DNA of 64,000 nucleotides from Mycteria americana (GCF_035582795.1 NC_134366.1:152629519-152693518), one strand, 5' to 3'. Counted from the stretch's first letter, positions 1 to 13,536 are shown. The notes: a model not told the origin generated them from the sequence alone. Numbers and translations: made by a program.

Positions 1-3000
1 ACCCCAGTTTTAGCCATGGCTGTGCCAATGCAAACACTCAGCATAAGCAAAAATGAAAAAAAATTAAAATTGATTCCACTGGAACTTGCACTTAGAGCCA
101 GAATAAACTTGAGTAGTGCAAATGTCAGCTTTTGTTCACACTAAGAGTTTATACTGCTGTCTAAAATGGCCACTAATCTTAAGTGTAGATGAGAGGACAC
201 AGAACCAAGCGTTCAGCTGGCTATGTTGTTATTCTGACAGGAGTTTGTAACACGGTGGAAGTTCCAGCGCGCTATCAGAAGCACCCATACTTCTCTAACA
301 AGGATGCAGGGCTGCAGCTTACTGGTTGACTTTTGGAGTACCAGTAAGTGGTAATGCGTTGAATGCCTGTCTTGTCCACGGATGGATTTCTTAGAAGATA
401 ATCACACAGGTAACAGAGTTTGATGGTCCTTTATCTGAAATGACTCCAAATAGAATTGCTTTCTGATAGTAGAATCGCTCATTCTTACAACTTCTGTTTT
501 TTAAGAACTTCAAAATAAAATACTTTTCCTAAGTCCTCTGGATTGTCTAAGTCTGTTGGATGATGACATCCAATACTGAAATGGTATTTAAAAATTCATA
601 TTTACCAAGTCATGAAAAAAATCAAGAACTGAACTAGATTTTCTGTCTTTACAAAATGTATCTTTAAGACAGGACTTCTGTCTTGGCCTAAGAAAATTAA
701 TTCCCTGTGTTGCACAACTCCTTGGTGTATAGATGGTGCTATTTTCAGGCCTACTGATAAAGCAGCAGCTTCCTTATGAAGGTGCAGCTATAAATATACC
801 AACACCCAACCAGCAGAACAAGTTCCTTGCTGGTATACTTGTCTCTGCGAGAGTTTTTGCCAGCTTGGAAATACCATATAAAATAACTCCTGTGGGATCA
901 TTGCTGTCGTGTCTGAAATTGAGTTTTGATGAGAGTCAGCATTCCCTGAAGTTTTCAGACTGGTAGAAGCGCGTGGGTTGGAAGCAACCTCTGGAGGTCA
1001 TCTCATCCAGCCTCCTGCTCCACAAATGTCCAGTTCCAGTAGATCAGGAACTTTCCCATTGGAAAAAGCTTCTGAATAATGTGCAGTGGGACAGACTTAC
1101 TCTCGACCGCTCGCTAAACTTAGTCAGCAGCTGCAGGCCTGGTGGTTTGCACAGAAGTCTGTTAGTCCTAAAGGGAGGGGACCTGCTGGAGATGGGAGGG
1201 TTAGGGTAGGAGGACTGCAAGGGACTTTGTAAAGGGTGCGAGCAGATTCTGGCAGGTGTACCACAGGCAGCAGTGCCTGCAGCTGATGGGGCGTGCTGAA
1301 GTTAGGGAGGAGGCCCTGAGCAGAAGTAAAGCCTTCAGGCAGCTAAGGAGAGCCGCAGCACGTGCTTTCCAGGCTGTTAACTCTGGATGTCAACAGAGAT
1401 GGCATCAGGCTGGCAGCATAAGATTGTATTTTGCTGTGGAAGAAATGAAGCCAGCATTCCTGGAAATGTCAGTGAGAATGCTGTGCAGAAAACTGCAGCT
1501 TCTAGATTATTCCCAAGGCTGAGCAGAAGTTCCTATAGTGAGCAACAAAGTACATTGCAAGGAAAGAAATTTTGTTTCCACCACCTTGTGCCACCAACTG
1601 AAGCGAAGCACAGCCCTCACTGCCTCTTGCTCTCCCTCTGTCTAGGTATAGCGTAACAGTAGTTTGTTTGGGGCTGGGAACATCAGGTTTTTAAACCACA
1701 TCCATGTGTTTTGCAACACAAGTACCTGCGTAGTTTGCGAGTTAACGCTGGAAATCAGACAATCCCAGCTGAGAAGGGCTGCGCTGCCTGCCATTTGCTT
1801 TCTGCTGTCCTGGGCTATGTTTTGTCATGCTCATGTCCCAGGTTGTCATAGCCTGATTTTTTTTTTTATACATTGCTTATTTATGACAGCTGAAACTTAA
1901 TCTTGGTGCCAGATATTAAGTGTTTATAATCTCTTATTTTCTAAGTTGTACCTGGCTGTCAAGTGAAGAGGTCGCTGTAATAGAAAAATCGTTTGTCTTG
2001 TGCACAAAATGATGCTGGTCTTTAAGAAGTATTGTTTAAGGCCACAAAAGACCAGGTAACTTAGTAAAGTTCAGAGCTGATGAAAACTTTTTTCCCATGG
2101 ATTTTTCCTTACAGTGTGTTCTTTGGTGTCTAGTAGCACACACACCATTTCTCTCTGCCCTGTGGATTCTTCAGCAACTAAAAAAGGCTGTGCTCTTCTG
2201 CGGTCTTTCCCTTAGCTGCAGTACTAATCGGTTCTTCTGTCCCCTCTCTGATGCTTGGGTCAATTAAGCTAGGAGAGACCTCTGAGACCAGAACCTCATG
2301 TCAAAATTTGGCCAAAAGAGACTGGGATGTTCAGAAGTTAACGTGGTGAGCTAGACGCTTTGACACGCAGCCTGCTGATATAACTCTTGCTACCGCACAC
2401 GGACTGAAATATATCTGTTTAAAATCAGACAATACTGCAGGTTCCTGATGTCCCTTCCCCTTTCTTGTCTGAGCTGCTCAGCATTTCCTCTCCCCGGCTC
2501 TGCAGTGAAGGACTCCTGGGCTAGAAATTGGGATTCTGCATCTGTTTCTCCTTTCTTTAGTATACAGTCAGGGCTACTTTCTTCTGTTTAGGGGAGTTGG
2601 CACAGTATGTTTGGGATCAAGGTGAGGTCTCTGCCAAGTACTCAGTGGAGTTTGTAGATCCACCAGTATCTGGCAGACTGAGATTTTGTTTTGGCAGATC
2701 CCTCACTTGACATTGCTCCTCACCCTTGTCATAGCCCCTTACTTGCATCCTTCTCTTCCAGCTCCCACAGAGACACTTCTGAACACCTCTTCCTTCTGAC
2801 TAGGCATCCAGGACATCTCTTCTTGTCCAGGCCCAACCACAAAGTTTACGTGATGGCTTTTGTATGTGCAGACCAGACCTGTCCACTGACAAATGCAACT
2901 GAGCCTGACAAGTGAAGCTCACCAGACATCCTGGGCACTATGCAGGAGCTGAACGTCCTGGGAACAGAGGCTGTGGACAGCCACCTTGTGCGACTGTCCG

Positions 3001-6000
3001 TGGAAGGTGGTGTGGGCACAGCTCGCATGCACAGTGTATGTGGCGGGTGTATCTCTCAGGCTTGTGTCGCCTGTGTCACCTGGGCAGGTGTTCCTGTGCA
3101 GGCAGCTGGAAAGCAGGCTTGTGGTCACCTACATCAGAGTGGCTTCCTGTAAGCTCCTGGTAAGGAAAGATGGAATTTGTTTGAACTTTAGCAACCTAAA
3201 AGGCGGGCAAGTGGCCCTAGCAGGTTGTCTGGGTTCCCTGTGGAATTGCCTTCGCTTGCTCATCTGTCTGCAGGCTGCCAAGGGAGTCTGGATGATTAAC
3301 TGGGACAAAAAAGGGGTTTTATTTCCCTGTTAGTTCCATTTGATGGGGTTAGTTACTCTTGCCTTAACCATATTTACCTTCAAAAGTGGCAGTTTTGAAA
3401 AAAAATCACCTTTATAAATTGTGAGGGTGAACTGCATTCACAGCAATAGTTCTGTATGGCCTTGATTCATGTACTACCTTCTGAAATCATTGCAGAGCAA
3501 ATTTGTTTCTGGCAGGGAAAGGAGTGGAGACCTTCCAGGGCAAAAGCGAGTGAATTATTCCATGGACTCCAATGGGGCCAAGATTTACCTTTCTGTGTAG
3601 TAGCCTACTTTTTAGCTGCTGTTCCTTTGCCATCGAATAGCCACCTGTCATGCATGACTATTTATAATATAGAAAGGAATAGTAGATAGTTCTTGCATTT
3701 GGTTTTAATTCCACTTGAAAAATTATTAAAATTCAAAAAATTCAGGAAGAGTCAACTGTAGCGTAAAGCAGTGGGTGCTGCGTGCCCAAACATCCACAGT
3801 GCTGCATTTTGAGGAGGTTTGTGTTGGCCAGCTCTAGGTGTGCCTCATGGACTGAACGTCCACAGCTTCCCCAGAGATTGTGCTGCACTTCGGGAGCACA
3901 GGTTTCCATTTGGTTTCACCCCAAAGGAGGCCAGCCTGTGTGTGCTCTCAGGCTGCTCCGCAATGTGAACCGGAGGGTGGTGAGAGGGAGATGAGTTTCG
4001 AGCCCAAACTGCTGATTTGAACAATAACACAGGCACGCAGAGAGAAAACTGAGCTGCTCGTGAAACAGCTCCAAAGCAGCCTCCGTTTACAGCTGGCATT
4101 TTAAGCAAACCAGAGGCTGTGTCATTTGAGAAGCGATAAACAGTGGCTGTTCAGGAGAAATCTGGCCTGTGCAGAATGAGTGTACACAGAGGCTGCAAAT
4201 TCACCATCCCTTCTGAAATAGCTCTTCCACGTTTCAGCAGCCAGAGAGTCCCGTCATGGGTGTGCAGGCACAGTTTCACACACGGCCCTCCAGGAGTGAA
4301 AACACTCTCATCTCTTGGACCACCCCATTCCCTTTAAGTGATGGGCTTTGCTTTCAGGAAAGATCTCACCATTCTGCTAAAAATCTTGTGAGCTTTTTCT
4401 TCTTTGTTTTTCCCCCCTTAAATCACTAAGGACATTTACATAGAACAGGATGGCTGTTTTTTAACTGTTCCTCCATGTCCCTGTAGCATATTCCCAAGTG
4501 GAGAACATAATTGCAGTGGGTCATCACAACTGGTCACGAAAGTGATTAGATGTCAAAAAAAATAGATGTTGACTTCATGTGGAGAGGAGCAGCTCTAACA
4601 GATGGGAGTCCCAGGAAATAAAGTTTTAGGATTTTTATGGTGATGGAGCTTCAGTGCTGAAAGGGAGAAAAAAAAAAAGTGCAGTGGGGGCAGTGGTCAA
4701 TAGGAGATGCAGTACATGGAGACCTGTGTTGGGAACTGCTTCGGCAGTTAACATTTAGCTTCAGTGAAACTAATGGAGGAAAGAAAATATGAATAAATAG
4801 TCTGGAAGGTTTTTTTCCATTGCAGTGTAAGAGGAAAGGGACACAGTTAACTGATCAATGAACATTTTATTGTGAGTAACAGCAATTACAACACTCTGTT
4901 GTATATGGCTGCATATGTGTTGGTGCATGTATTTATATAGATAGGTATTGAAACTGCAGGCAGATTTGCAAATACAGAATTACTTGCTACTAACTGAACA
5001 TACAGGTAGTTTCACTTGCAATGAATGTTGCCTACTGCTTATAAACCAAGGTGAACTGGGGTGTTTGTAAGTTATCAGACTTTAATTATTTGGGCTGAAA
5101 TGTTTAATACGGCATATCTGCCTTTGTGTAATTTTTAACAGAAGTGTCAAGTAAAAGGTTTAGCTATTGCAAAAGGCGAAGATAGAAAAAGATGGCCCTA
5201 ATTCATCTTTGAAACACTTTATTGAAAACTATAATGCCACTAGAGACTGAAGGAGGGCAGTCAGTATATTATCACTTGCAGGAAACTTCAAGTTCACCTG
5301 AATTTGGGTTAAGAGCACTGGGCAAAAGAAAAACTGAACTAAATATGCCAGGTAGAAACTCGTTAGCACTTGACAGATCTGTTCACTCAGGATTACGTAC
5401 CTGCACTTGTCTTTTTCCCTGTACAGCTTGTACAAGCTACCTAGACCCAGCTCGATTTGCCTAAAGCTTTCCCTGACGCGGTGCCTTCCAGCTGGCAGGG
5501 GAGGAGGCGTCGAGCCCTCCTGCCCCTTGGCTGCTCCTCTGGGCAGAGCGCCTGCCGGGCACGCTGCTGGGGGAGCCGGCGTCCAGTGGGAAATGTCTTC
5601 TGGTGTCACCTAGCCTTTGGGGCTGCAAAGTCAAGAGCACAGGTGCATTGTTTCAGGCTGTAGAAACGCTGTAAATTTTTAATGCGGAAATTACAAGTCT
5701 TTGCCTGGGGAACGTACAGAAGTTTGTAGTACGTAAGGCACTGGGGCGGGAGTTCAGATAGGCTTCAGTCGTAACGACAGGTGAGTTTACTGTTAAATGC
5801 GTATCTTATCCATTTGGCTTCCTATTTCCTAGGATTTATTCTGCTGCTCTGATAAACTATGATTGAAAACATGCTGAAGTGCCAGTTCAGGCTAATAGCC
5901 CCTTCTCCTACACTGAAACACATCACTGCAAGTAGAAGACACTGTGCTTTGTACTGGTCTCCCAAGAAGAGGGAGAGAAGAGCTGAGAGGTACGGGGCTC

Positions 6001-6069
6001 AGCCCGCAAAGACTGACTCACAGGCTGTCAACTGAACTCGGAGTGGGAATCCGATCCAGACAATATCCC

Positions 6070-6180
6070 TGAATTTAGGTGTCTAATCTCCCACTGTAGT
6101 CAGTGGAGACTTAGCTGCGGCAGTCAATGGAGCCGGGAGTGTCATTCAGCTGACGAAACGTAGGTGTCCCTCCTCTGGTG
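6070..6180. repeat. Possible ancient sauropsid repeat relic
   Basis: Contains TTTAGGTGTCTAATCTCCCA followed by GTAGTCAGTGGAG and, about 30 bases on, CAGTCAATGGAG. This resembles the 'taggtgcctaa..cccattgaagtcaatggga' repeats common in turtles and crocodilians. Diverged; recalled, not aligned. Confidence 0.3.
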
Positions 6181-6529
6181 AGCTGAATCCCTCGTGGCAG
6201 TGGGAGGTGGGACACTGAGCTCATACCTGTGTGTCGACACTTCTGGGTACACATCTACAGCCTGGAGGTAAGCCCATCCCTGGTAAGGATGTGCTGGTGA
6301 CAGGGATTCAGTCTCCAGCTGCTGGCATTGTTTCTCCAGTTTAATGAGAGGGGTGGGCTGGACCCCCCTCGCAAAGGCTGGAGCTGCTGAGCCCTCCGGA
6401 TGGTCTGAGCATGTGGGGCAGCTTCAGCCCCTCTGTGTGGGGTGGGTGAGCACGTTAGACCTTATTTAGGGTAGTCAAAATGGCACCGGGAAAGAACTCC
6501 CAAGGCTCTCCAATAAAGAAACAGCATCG

Positions 6530-6730
6530 CTCTGTTAAAATTATTTTTACAACATCAATTGATGAGTTCAGACAAATAGACTTAACCGAGCCTTCTTAGT
6601 ATATGAAACGTTAATATCTACCACTTATTTTTGAAGCTATGTTTTAGATTTTATTTTCGAGACAAAAGAGTCATTTAAAATTATGCAAATGAGCTGCCAA
6701 ACGCAAGGCATTATGCAGATTGGTGGAGGC
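6530..6730. promoter_or_regulatory. AT-rich block with POU octamer
   Basis: About 200 bases of AT-rich, non-repetitive DNA containing ATGCAAAT at 6683-6690 and several TAAT/ATTA cores, bounded by GC-richer sequence. It has the look of a conserved non-coding element, but conservation cannot be judged from one sequence. Confidence 0.25.
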
Positions 6731-9609
6731 AGGCAGCGGAGCGTTAACCCTTGGTGCTGCGGCTCACTGCGGAGGGAGCACCGCCACAGCAGCTCCGCGT
6801 GAATCCTCTCAGCCCTTGCGCTCTTTAATTACAACGCTCCTGTGGCAGGGCCTGAGGTGTGGGGTTAACCTTCCTGCCCACGCCCCATCACCAAGGGGGT
6901 TTAGGTTGATGGAGGGGGTGTATTTGCTGTGATGTTCACCTTGCAGTCCTGCCCGGCACAAGCTGCACCCAAATCCAGCCTGGGCGTCTCAGAAAAGACG
7001 AGCATCGTGGCTGCCGGCTACTGTTTCATACAAGTTGTTTCCAGAGTATTTGAAGTGACTGTCATGGGAGAAATATTAAATTGCTTTTCAAATGTCAGCA
7101 GTGCAGTAACACTTCAAAAACAATTGACACTGTCAGCTAGAAGTCCTCCTAGCTCGCTGGGCTGGCTGGTGTACACAAGGTGCGGTAGCAGCCTTGACTT
7201 TCTGGAGAGGAAGGCTATTAAAAGAGCTCCATGTTGTGCTAATTTGTGGATTCAATAGCTCATTATCGCACCCAGCTATAAAGGTGGTGGGAATAACTCT
7301 CAGCCAGGAACAGATGGGTTTTGATAAAAATCCAAGGCCTGATCTGCTCTGGAAGTTTGCCCTGATCTCTGCAACTGATGCCAACAGCTGACATAGCCAC
7401 ATTGGTGCAAATACTAGTGCTGAGCAAGAAATCCAGTGGTTTATAGCAATGAAGGATGGCAAATGGCAGGAGCTGGCAAATCCCCCAACACGCACAAGGG
7501 TGTAAGTGCAGCTAATCTCTGATGGAGGTGCCTGATGCCGGGTTAAAATAGTCACGGTGGCAGCCAAGCCTGGGGAGAAAGGGAGAGAGTTCACGTAGGG
7601 TGGTTTTGGAAGGGCTGGGTTTGTGCCTCAGCTGTGCCCAGGTGGGATGCCAAGCCCCGTGAATATGGGGCTTGTTCAGCGTCAGGCAGGGACGGATCCT
7701 GCTGAGGGCAGGAATGAGCCTGGCTGCAGCACGGCGGGACTCGGTTCCACATTTCCTCTTGCACTTCAGTTGCTCATGGCTCTCTATGAGAGAGCTCACA
7801 GAGCAGCGCAGGTGCCAAGGAAAATACCGAGGCACTTGGCATTCGCTTTCCAGTTGCTAAATGAGGGGGGAAGTAATTTTTTCCCCTCTGCTATCTTTGA
7901 AGAAATATGTATTTGTGTAGTGAATGACTTCAGTAACAAATTATGTCTCAGTGCTGCTCTAGGAGATGGGGATAATCTGGGTTTCTCTCCTGCATCCCCT
8001 TACACCCAAACTCTTTCAATTTTGCTCTGCTCACCAAATTGCTCCCTCGCTTCCTTTCTCATTAAGGGTGTCATTTCAAGCTGACTATCTGAGCCAGTAC
8101 AAAATACTGAATAAACGCTTCAACATATTAAAACCTGGATGCTACCAGTCAATTTACAGACTTAAAACCTATGTCCAGTTTCAGACTGGATACACATGCA
8201 TGCACACAAAGCTTAGCACAGTTTAGCTACTTTGGTTTTGCTTGTTTTTAAGAGCATTTTTGGCTCAAAAATGTGATGTCTGTCACATATTTGGAAAGAG
8301 TTGTCCAAAGCCCATGATCAACATCTGTTGGTTTCAGATATGCCAGGGGAGCTCAGCAAGAATGTAATAGATGCAGAGATCAGAGAAAACATTGCTCCTG
8401 TGTATTTTTTTTAAAGATGGATTTGGAGTTTTCCTATTGCTCAGCAATTTGAGCAATGGACTGGTGATCTGGTTAGTGAAAACAAAAAGCAAGAAACCTA
8501 CCTACATTGGTTCAGGTTTTTGTTAGTCTTGGAGGGAATAGCTGAAAAGGATATAAATCAGACACTGCTGCTGTACTGCGCTTGCCTTGCCAGCTTAAAA
8601 GAACTAAACTAGTTTAAATAGGCAGAAATACTGTTTTATGATGGCCCACATCTCAAAACAAATCTGAGCACAAAGACCGTGGAAGGAAGTTGCTAGGAAA
8701 CCTCTACAGTGCACTGGAGAAGTTTCGCAGCACAGGCACCTGTAAGAGAGTCGTCACCACCTGCCAGCCTGGGCATTTCCCAAAAACTGCGGTGCAGAAT
8801 TGTAGTCCACATTCATTTCCATAAATGAAGCATCGGGAAATGCCTCACAGCCCATTTTACATCAGCGCAGCTTCAGGGGACTGTAAGCCATTCCCAGAAC
8901 CATCCCTGAAGACTCGACACTAAGGTCCGGTCCACGCTAGCGCTGAAGCCCTGACTTCTGTGTTCAGACACGGTCTGACTAGCACATGCCTGCAGTCATC
9001 TTAATTAGGTTCTTGGCAAAGATCTTTCCTTCCGTGGGCTCTAACTTCGCCCATGCTGAGATTTCAATAAGGTAACTTTAAGCCAGACTAACCCTCTGGA
9101 GGCAGGGCCACCAAGTCTTATCTCTTTTGCACTTAGTCTAAGGGTGGGTTTTGCCAGCAGAGATTTCATGCAGGCGTGGTGCCGCCTCAGGTGGTGTTTC
9201 TGCATGGGGATGCTCCGGAAGGTTGAGGTGAGTCAATTGAAAATGTTAAAGCTGCAGGTCCACAGCATCAACATGCACATGTTAAAGCCCCCATTTCTGT
9301 ACCAAGTAGTCGTAATTATGATATCTTAATCCTCTTAACACTTGACTTCTTTCCTATGGCTACTTCATAGCTGAACATGTCAATTTAAGCCTGTTTCTAT
9401 GAGGAAACTGGTAGCTGAAAGATTGGGGAATCATCAAGGACACGTTCTTCATTCATCATGAAGTCATCTGTCAGTGCAGCTCGTGACTGGGATAAGACAG
9501 GTAAAGACATCAGGTATTGCTAGGATTGCTTGTCTGTACACTTCCTCGGTAGCTTTTTCCAAAAATGAGCGATGTGAGGCAGTGATTGAGTGATGGCTGC
9601 CGCGAGCAC

Positions 9610-10174
9610 TGTGCTGGTTTTGGCTGGGATAGAGTTAATTTTCTCCACAGTAGCTAGTATGGGGCTATGTTTTGGATTTGTGCTGAAAACAGTGTTGATA
9701 ACACAGGGATGTTTTGGTTGTTGCTGCACTGGTCAAGGACTTTTCAGCTTCCCGTGCTCTGCCAGGTGCAGAAGAAGCTGGGAGGGGACACAGCCAGGAC
9801 AGTTGATCCAAACTGACCCAAGGGCTATTCCAGACCATATGGCGTTGTGCCTAGCATATAAAGCTGGGGAAGAAGAAGGAAGGGGGGGACGTTCAGAGTG
9901 ATGGCGTTTGTCTTCCCAGGTAACCATTACACGTGATGGAGCCCTGCTTTCCTGGAGATGGCTGAACACCTGCCTGCCCATGGGAAGTAGTGAATGAATT
10001 CCTTGCTTTGCTTCGCTTGCGTGTGTGGCTTTTGCTTTACCTATTAAACTGTCTCTATCTCAACCCACGAGTTTTCTTACTTTTGCTCTTCTGATTCTCT
10101 CCCCCATCCCACCTTGGGGGAGTGAACGAGTGGCTGTGTGGGGCTTAGGTGTTGGCTGGGGTTAAACCACGACA
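9610..10174 (+). mobile_element. Solo LTR of an avian endogenous retrovirus, copy 1
   Basis: A 565-base element starting TGTGCTGG and ending ACGACA, with TATAAA at 9857-9862 and an ATTAAA poly(A) signal at 10043-10048, so its transcription direction is plus. It is flanked by a possible 4-base duplication GCAC (9606-9609 and 10175-10178). No internal viral sequence lies on either side, so it is a solo LTR. It matches the copy at 12972-13536 in reverse complement. Family name not assigned. Confidence 0.85.
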
Positions 10175-12971
10175 GCACGATGAGCAGAGCAAGCTGGCCA
10201 TGGGTTAAGAGTCTCCATGAAATTCCCTATGTGTGGGAACCCCCTGATGGTGCAGCACCGGTAAATTCCTGCCTGCCACCACCCGTCCTCACTACGCTGT
10301 AAAAGCCTGCCCAGCACATTCCCCACTCCTCCCTGCCCACCTGTCAAGATGACCCATCACGGCTAAAAGCCATTAGCACTCAGAAGGTGGACCCTTGGAT
10401 CTCCACTCCTTCAAAGATAAGCAATAAATTAAGAGAAACCAGGAATACATGTTAAGCCTGAGCATGCTCCTTTGAAGAAAGAGTCATTTTAAAACACAGG
10501 GGTTCATTACACCGCAAAGGAGGCACTCTGGAGAAGATGCGACACTGATATGCGATGCTCATACGTGAAGTGTGGCTGTTGTTACAGGACTTTCCGTTCT
10601 GGTTTATCTATTCCCTTGACACATGAAAAGGGAAAGATCCAGATCTTCAGTTTAACTTAAAAAAAGCTCTTAGGAAATCCTTTTTTACACAACATATAAT
10701 TAACGTATGGAATCAGCCCTGGATATTCCTGACAGGTTTAGACTAGCTCTGCACTCGATGGTCTAGCAGGGTTCGTTAGCTGTGTCCCCGTGTGATGCCG
10801 TGGGAGGAAGGGCTCCAAAACATTCGGTAATGGCAGAAACTCAGTTGTTAGTTTAAAGAAAAGCCTTTTCTTCCAATATAGTTTCTGGAACAGGAAAACT
10901 GTGCGAGAGCTATAGCAACACCTGGAACTTTCCTAGTTCAGAGCAGGTTTTCTGCATTTCGGAAAGGATTCCATACATGCACAGAAAGCATTTCCAGAGG
11001 TGTTGCTGGAGTAAGGTTACATCCAAAGACTCTTGGTTCCCACACTTTGGGGCTTGGAAAGCAGCACCCACCTCACCTGCTCTGACAGCGGTGATGCCCA
11101 CACCTGAGCTAGTTCCCTGCACCTTCTTTACAGCCAGTGGGGAGAAACGGGGACCCGATGGACTCAGCTGTAGAGCTGCTGGTGGGATTAACCATGCCCT
11201 AGGAGCACCTCTCTTCTGCATTGGCTGCAGAGGAAATTTAGAGGGGAGTGGGTGTGGTTGCTGTAGAGGTTTGGAGTGACGTGAGTGAGCCCCATCAAGG
11301 TGCCTGCTGCCTGCAGCCGGGGAGCCGTCTGCCTGTCCCCGCTCCGAAGGCAGTGCCGCCCCGGACGGGGCACTGGGCGACTCGCAGGTCTCGCTTGGTG
11401 TGGGACGGCTGAAGCAATTGCCTCTCGCAGCCGTTCATCCTGCCCCTTTGGTAGGCACAGTTGCCCTGAGGCAAGGATGTGCTCCTCCCATGAATCATCT
11501 CCTCAGCCACAGATGTTAATGTGTCACTGCATGTCTGTTGGATCCCTGCGCTCACCGCGGCCGTGCGCCTAGCGCCGGTGCAGGGCAGAGCACTACCCGG
11601 GCAGGTCCCGCTCGGATGCAGAGCTGCTGAGTAGTGAGGAGAAACAGGAAAGGCAAGTTCAAAGGCAGGTGTGACACAAAGGAAAAGGTGGTGGTAGTAA
11701 CACCAAGCCAGCAGCAGCTGCTGCACGTGGCAGGCACAGCCCCATGCAACCCGCTGGTGTCCATTGGACCCCTCACATCAGGACCTGCTGCGGCAGCACC
11801 GTATCTCCAGCTGGAAATGAGAAAGGGTCTTCTCCAAACCATCCAGCACAGGCAGGACTGTTAGAGGCAGGGCACCAGAGCAAGCCTAACCCTTGCTCAT
11901 CACCACAACATCCATGTGCACAGGTAATTTTCTCTTCCAAAGCAGCAGCCCTCACAGACCTGAGCCTGGGAGGTGCAGAGCATCTCCCGCTCTGCCTGAT
12001 GCATGTGGGCCATCTCAGAGATCAATGCTTCTACAATAGGGTGTGATCATTACCGTTCATCAAAGCACAGGCTTAATTTTAAACTCCTCAGTAACACGAG
12101 AAGTTACTGTCTGACCCTGTCTCACACCCTAACGGTGCTGCCAAAGGGGGAGGGAAAGAATTGAAATTTTACGCAGTGGCATATGGAGGGATTCAGAATT
12201 CATCTAAAATGAAGATGATGAGAACAACAGTTTTGTGTGATCTTTGATCCCTTTCACAAATACAACCCCCTGGATGTGCTTAGAGAGGGCCCATGCTGTG
12301 AGCTGGGGTTTTTGTAATCACTGCTGACTGGAAATGCTTGTCAGTCCTATTTGTGCATTTTTCCAGTCTGTTTTATCAATACAATCAAATTACTGTTCCC
12401 ACACCGTAAGAGATACTTCACAGGTTTCTTGGGAGAGGACACCAAGCTCCAAGGCTAACCTTTTTTTCTTCTCCAAGAAGAATTTTTCCAATTTTCATTC
12501 TTAAACCATTTCATTTGATAATTACCCGCAGAGGATGAAAATCGATTCAGACAAATCTTGCGTAACAACACTTCACAGAGACGTCTTGCGCTCTTCCTCC
12601 TCTGCGTGCAGCTGCAGTCCAGTGACATGTACCTGTGCTACCATCGCTGCTCTGAAGCTCCAGCCCCCTTTGGTAAGAGCCGTTGCGGCTTCATGTAGCC
12701 TGGAGAAGTTTACTTATGGCTTCAGAACTGGCTTCTTTTGGGGTTGATTCAGTTTTTGTGTCCAGGTGTTCCCCAAATTGGAAGCCAGCCATGGGAAAGA
12801 GAAAAAAATACAATGAAAGAAAAATCCATAAATTGAGGAACTTCATATTTCACAATACTTAAGTGATGAAAGCGTCTCTCGTAGAGTGGCACGTCAGGAT
12901 GTACCTGATTGCCTAGAGGTATTTCCAGGTAGAGGTTCAGATCCCTGTGACTGGCCCTAAACCAGCCTTTC
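10175..12971. other. Intergenic segment between the inverted LTRs
   Basis: 2.8 kb of unique sequence apart from the old CR1 relic. It contains no retroviral gag, pol or env and no tRNA primer-binding site next to the LTRs, so the two LTRs are separate insertions, not the ends of one provirus. Confidence 0.65.
10610..10790 (+). mobile_element. Old CR1-type LINE 3' relic
   Basis: The stretch reading 'TTTTTTACACAACATATAAT ... AATCAGCCCTGG' resembles the C-terminal ORF2 end of ancient sauropsid CR1 elements (the 'acacaac..ataatt..tggaa' region). It is diverged and without an open frame. Recognised from memory of the family, not by alignment. Confidence 0.4.
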
Positions 12972-13536
12972 TGTCGTGGTTTAGCCCCAGCCGGCAACTA
13001 AGCACCACACAGCCGCTCGCTCACTCCCCCAAGGTGGGATGGGGGAGAGAATCGGAAGAACAAAAGTAAGAAAACTTGAGGGTTGAGATAAAAACAGTTT
13101 AATAGGTAAAGCAAAAGCCGCGCACGCAAGCAAAGCAAAGCAAGGAATTCATTCACTACTTCCCATGGGCAGGCAGGTGTTCAGCCATCTCCAGGAAAGC
13201 AGGGCTCCATCACGTGTAATGGTTACCTGGGAAGACAAACGCCATCACTCCGAACGTCCCCCCCTTCCTTCTTCTTCCCCAGCTTTATATGCTGAGCACA
13301 ACGCCATATGGTCTGGAATAGCCCTTGGGTCAGTTTGGATCAACTATCCTGGCTGTGTCCCCTCCCAGCTTCTTCTGCACCTGGCAGAGCACGGGAAGCT
13401 GAAAAGTCCTTGACTAGTACAGCAACAACTAAAACATCTCTGTATTATCAACACTGTTTTCAGCACAAATCCAAAACATAGCCCCATACCAGCCACTACG
13501 AAGAAAATTAACTCTGTCTCAACTGAAACCAGGACA
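12972..13536 (-). mobile_element. Solo LTR of the same family, copy 2, inverted
   Basis: Same 565-base length as copy 1, on the minus strand (TATAAA read from 13289 to 13284). It is flanked by a clean 5-base duplication CTTTC (12967-12971 and 13537-13541). Five-base duplications are typical of ERVL-type elements. Central parts of the two copies are nearly identical, while the outer ~70 bases near the 13.5 kb end differ more. No internal viral genes are present. Confidence 0.87.

Larger units (their letters stand above)
1..9609. other. Intergenic, no gene supported
   Basis: Open frames of up to about 150 codons occur on both strands (for example 5229-5609 minus, 7133-7594 minus, 7623-8084 plus), but none shows a known domain, splice context or repeat origin. 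By conserved gene order this should be the flank between UBR5 and ODF1. Apart from the octamer block and the repeat relic listed separately I see nothing. Confidence 0.6.

Noticed and set aside
7133-8084. Two 153-codon frames (minus and plus)
   Set aside because: No recognisable domain, splice context or homologue; lengths are compatible with chance in this DNA.
9733-9981. 82-codon frame found again, nearly identical, at 13165-13413
   Set aside because: It is antisense sequence within the two LTR copies, not a duplicated gene.
9610-13536. One full provirus between the two LTRs
   Set aside because: The LTRs face opposite ways, have different flanking duplications and enclose no viral gene sequence.
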